This document shows, piece after piece, positions 63,397-64,000 of a stretch of DNA of 64,000 nt. The stretch spans positions 9,109,698 through 9,173,697 of the forward strand of contig OY759269.1 in NCBI GenBank assembly GCA_963662155.1, read 5' to 3'. The translations under genes and the position numbers were made by a program. This stretch comes from Lamellibrachia columna (Eukaryota; Annelida; Polychaeta; Sabellida; Siboglinidae). Position 1 is the first letter of the stretch. Every line of letters starts with the position of its first letter. Below the pieces are notes generated by a model that saw only the letters and a program-made list of their open reading frames with translations, was not told where the DNA came from and ran no database searches.

Positions 63397-63579
63397 ACCA
63401 CTCTGCCGTTGAGCCCCCCGCAGAGCAATATGGCGCCGCCCAGCGAAGATAATGGCAAAGTTAAAAAGGATATTACAAAATTACCGTGGCGTTGCGCCCA
63501 TCATATAAGGGTGATATATACTGTAAATGGTATGTTATTATGTTTGGGCTATGGTTGTTCGAGTGCTTCACCACCCCCT

Positions 63580-64000
63580 TTAATATAACCACAGGAGTAC
63601 TACAAGGCTCAATCCTTGGTCCACTACTTTTCATAATATACACTAAACCAGTGAATATTTAACTGTGTATTGTATGCAGATGATACAACTATGTCAACTA
63701 CCCTTCAGTCAAATGACTTATCAGATGATAATGAAAGTGTGGAAGACATCATTAACAAAGAACTGAGTAACATAAATGAATGGTTAAATCTCAACAAACT
63801 GTCTCTTAATATAAGTAAATGTAAATATATTTTGCATAGAAATGTCCGTAAGAAACTTATTCCGATATCAATCAAAATTAATGGCATACCGATTGAAAAA
63901 GTTGAATATTTAAATTTTCTAGGCATGCCCTTCAATGAAAGTCTAAAATGGAAATGTTATACCAATAACATTGTTAATAAATGTTTAAAAATAATTGGTA
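63580..64000 (+). pseudogene. LINE C, copy 2, RT continuation, runs off the window
   Basis: Resumes directly after the right TTAA duplicate. Translation shows TGVLQGSILGPLLFIIY, then YADDTT in a shifted frame and EWLNLNKLSLNISKCKYILH. Matches 14941-15360. Confidence 0.8.

Larger units (their letters stand above)
55867..63579. mobile_element. TTAA-flanked DNA transposon, copy B (7713 bp)
   Basis: Same element as 42255-50122 in the same orientation, inserted in LINE C. TTAA occurs at 55863-55866 and 63580-63583; the unfilled LINE C in duplication copy 1 has CAGACACACTTAATATAACC with a single TTAA at 14940-14943. It differs from copy A by scattered substitutions, a contracted TA array at 59620, 36-42 extra bases near 60530-60570, and absence of the palindrome found in copy A. 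Confidence 0.92.
31150..64000 (+). repeat. Segmental duplication, copy 2 (expanded, runs off the window)
   Basis: Same block order as copy 1, but expanded by a TA-flanked element (33642-39298), two TTAA-flanked elements (42255-50122, 55867-63579) and two stretches absent from copy 1 (about 32998-33504 and 39331-40097). It lacks the counterpart of 11197-13840 and a short stretch at the 3' end of LINE B. The last bases still match copy 1 at about 15360, so the true end is outside the window. Confidence 0.9.

Overview
This is a eukaryotic, intron-bearing, AT-rich invertebrate genomic window, best read as a marine lophotrochozoan such as a mollusc. That taxon is an inference from the LINE and SINE types, long dinucleotide microsatellites and gene families; nothing here proves it. 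The only intact-looking host gene is a five-exon SAM-dependent methyltransferase at 20653-24054. A single spliceable exon of a diverged paralog lies on the opposite strand at 30378-30506. Almost everything else is mobile or tandem-repeat DNA.

Layout. 1-1540: a transposon-type gene of the DUF7869 kind, broken near its end, with a 28-nt intron-like gap. 2430-15380: first copy of a large segmental duplication, made of an inverted-repeat element, LINE A, LINE B (minus), a tRNA-derived SINE, a long-TIR MITE, and LINE C interrupted by another LINE B. 15380-20650: LINE C tail, an L2/CR1-like remnant, a second SINE, another MITE. 20653-24260: methyltransferase gene. 24260-31150: gene-poor DNA with AT and GT arrays, a LINE remnant and the paralog exon. 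31150-64000: second copy of the segmental duplication in the same order, continuing past the window end, but expanded by three later insertions.

The two duplication copies act as filled and empty sites for each other. A 5.66-kb element with TA target duplication (33642-39298) fills a site that is empty at 4416-4417. Two 7.7-7.9-kb copies of one TTAA-flanked element (42255-50122 and 55867-63579) fill sites whose counterparts are at 6284-6287 and 14940-14943. Inside each TTAA element is a 2.2-2.3-kb hAT-type element with 8-bp target duplication. Inside that is a further inverted-repeat element carrying a FLYWCH-like exon. Both TTAA copies share this nest, so it was assembled before the TTAA element moved.

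Most notable points: the TTAA element carries a decayed reading frame resembling the cysteine-rich P2X7 C-terminal (ballast) domain; copy A alone has a 100-bp perfect palindrome joined to a 32-bp templated insertion; the TA element carries twin 48-bp minisatellites and an OTU-like remnant; and the methyltransferase appears to use a GC-AG intron. All family calls were made by eye, without database search.
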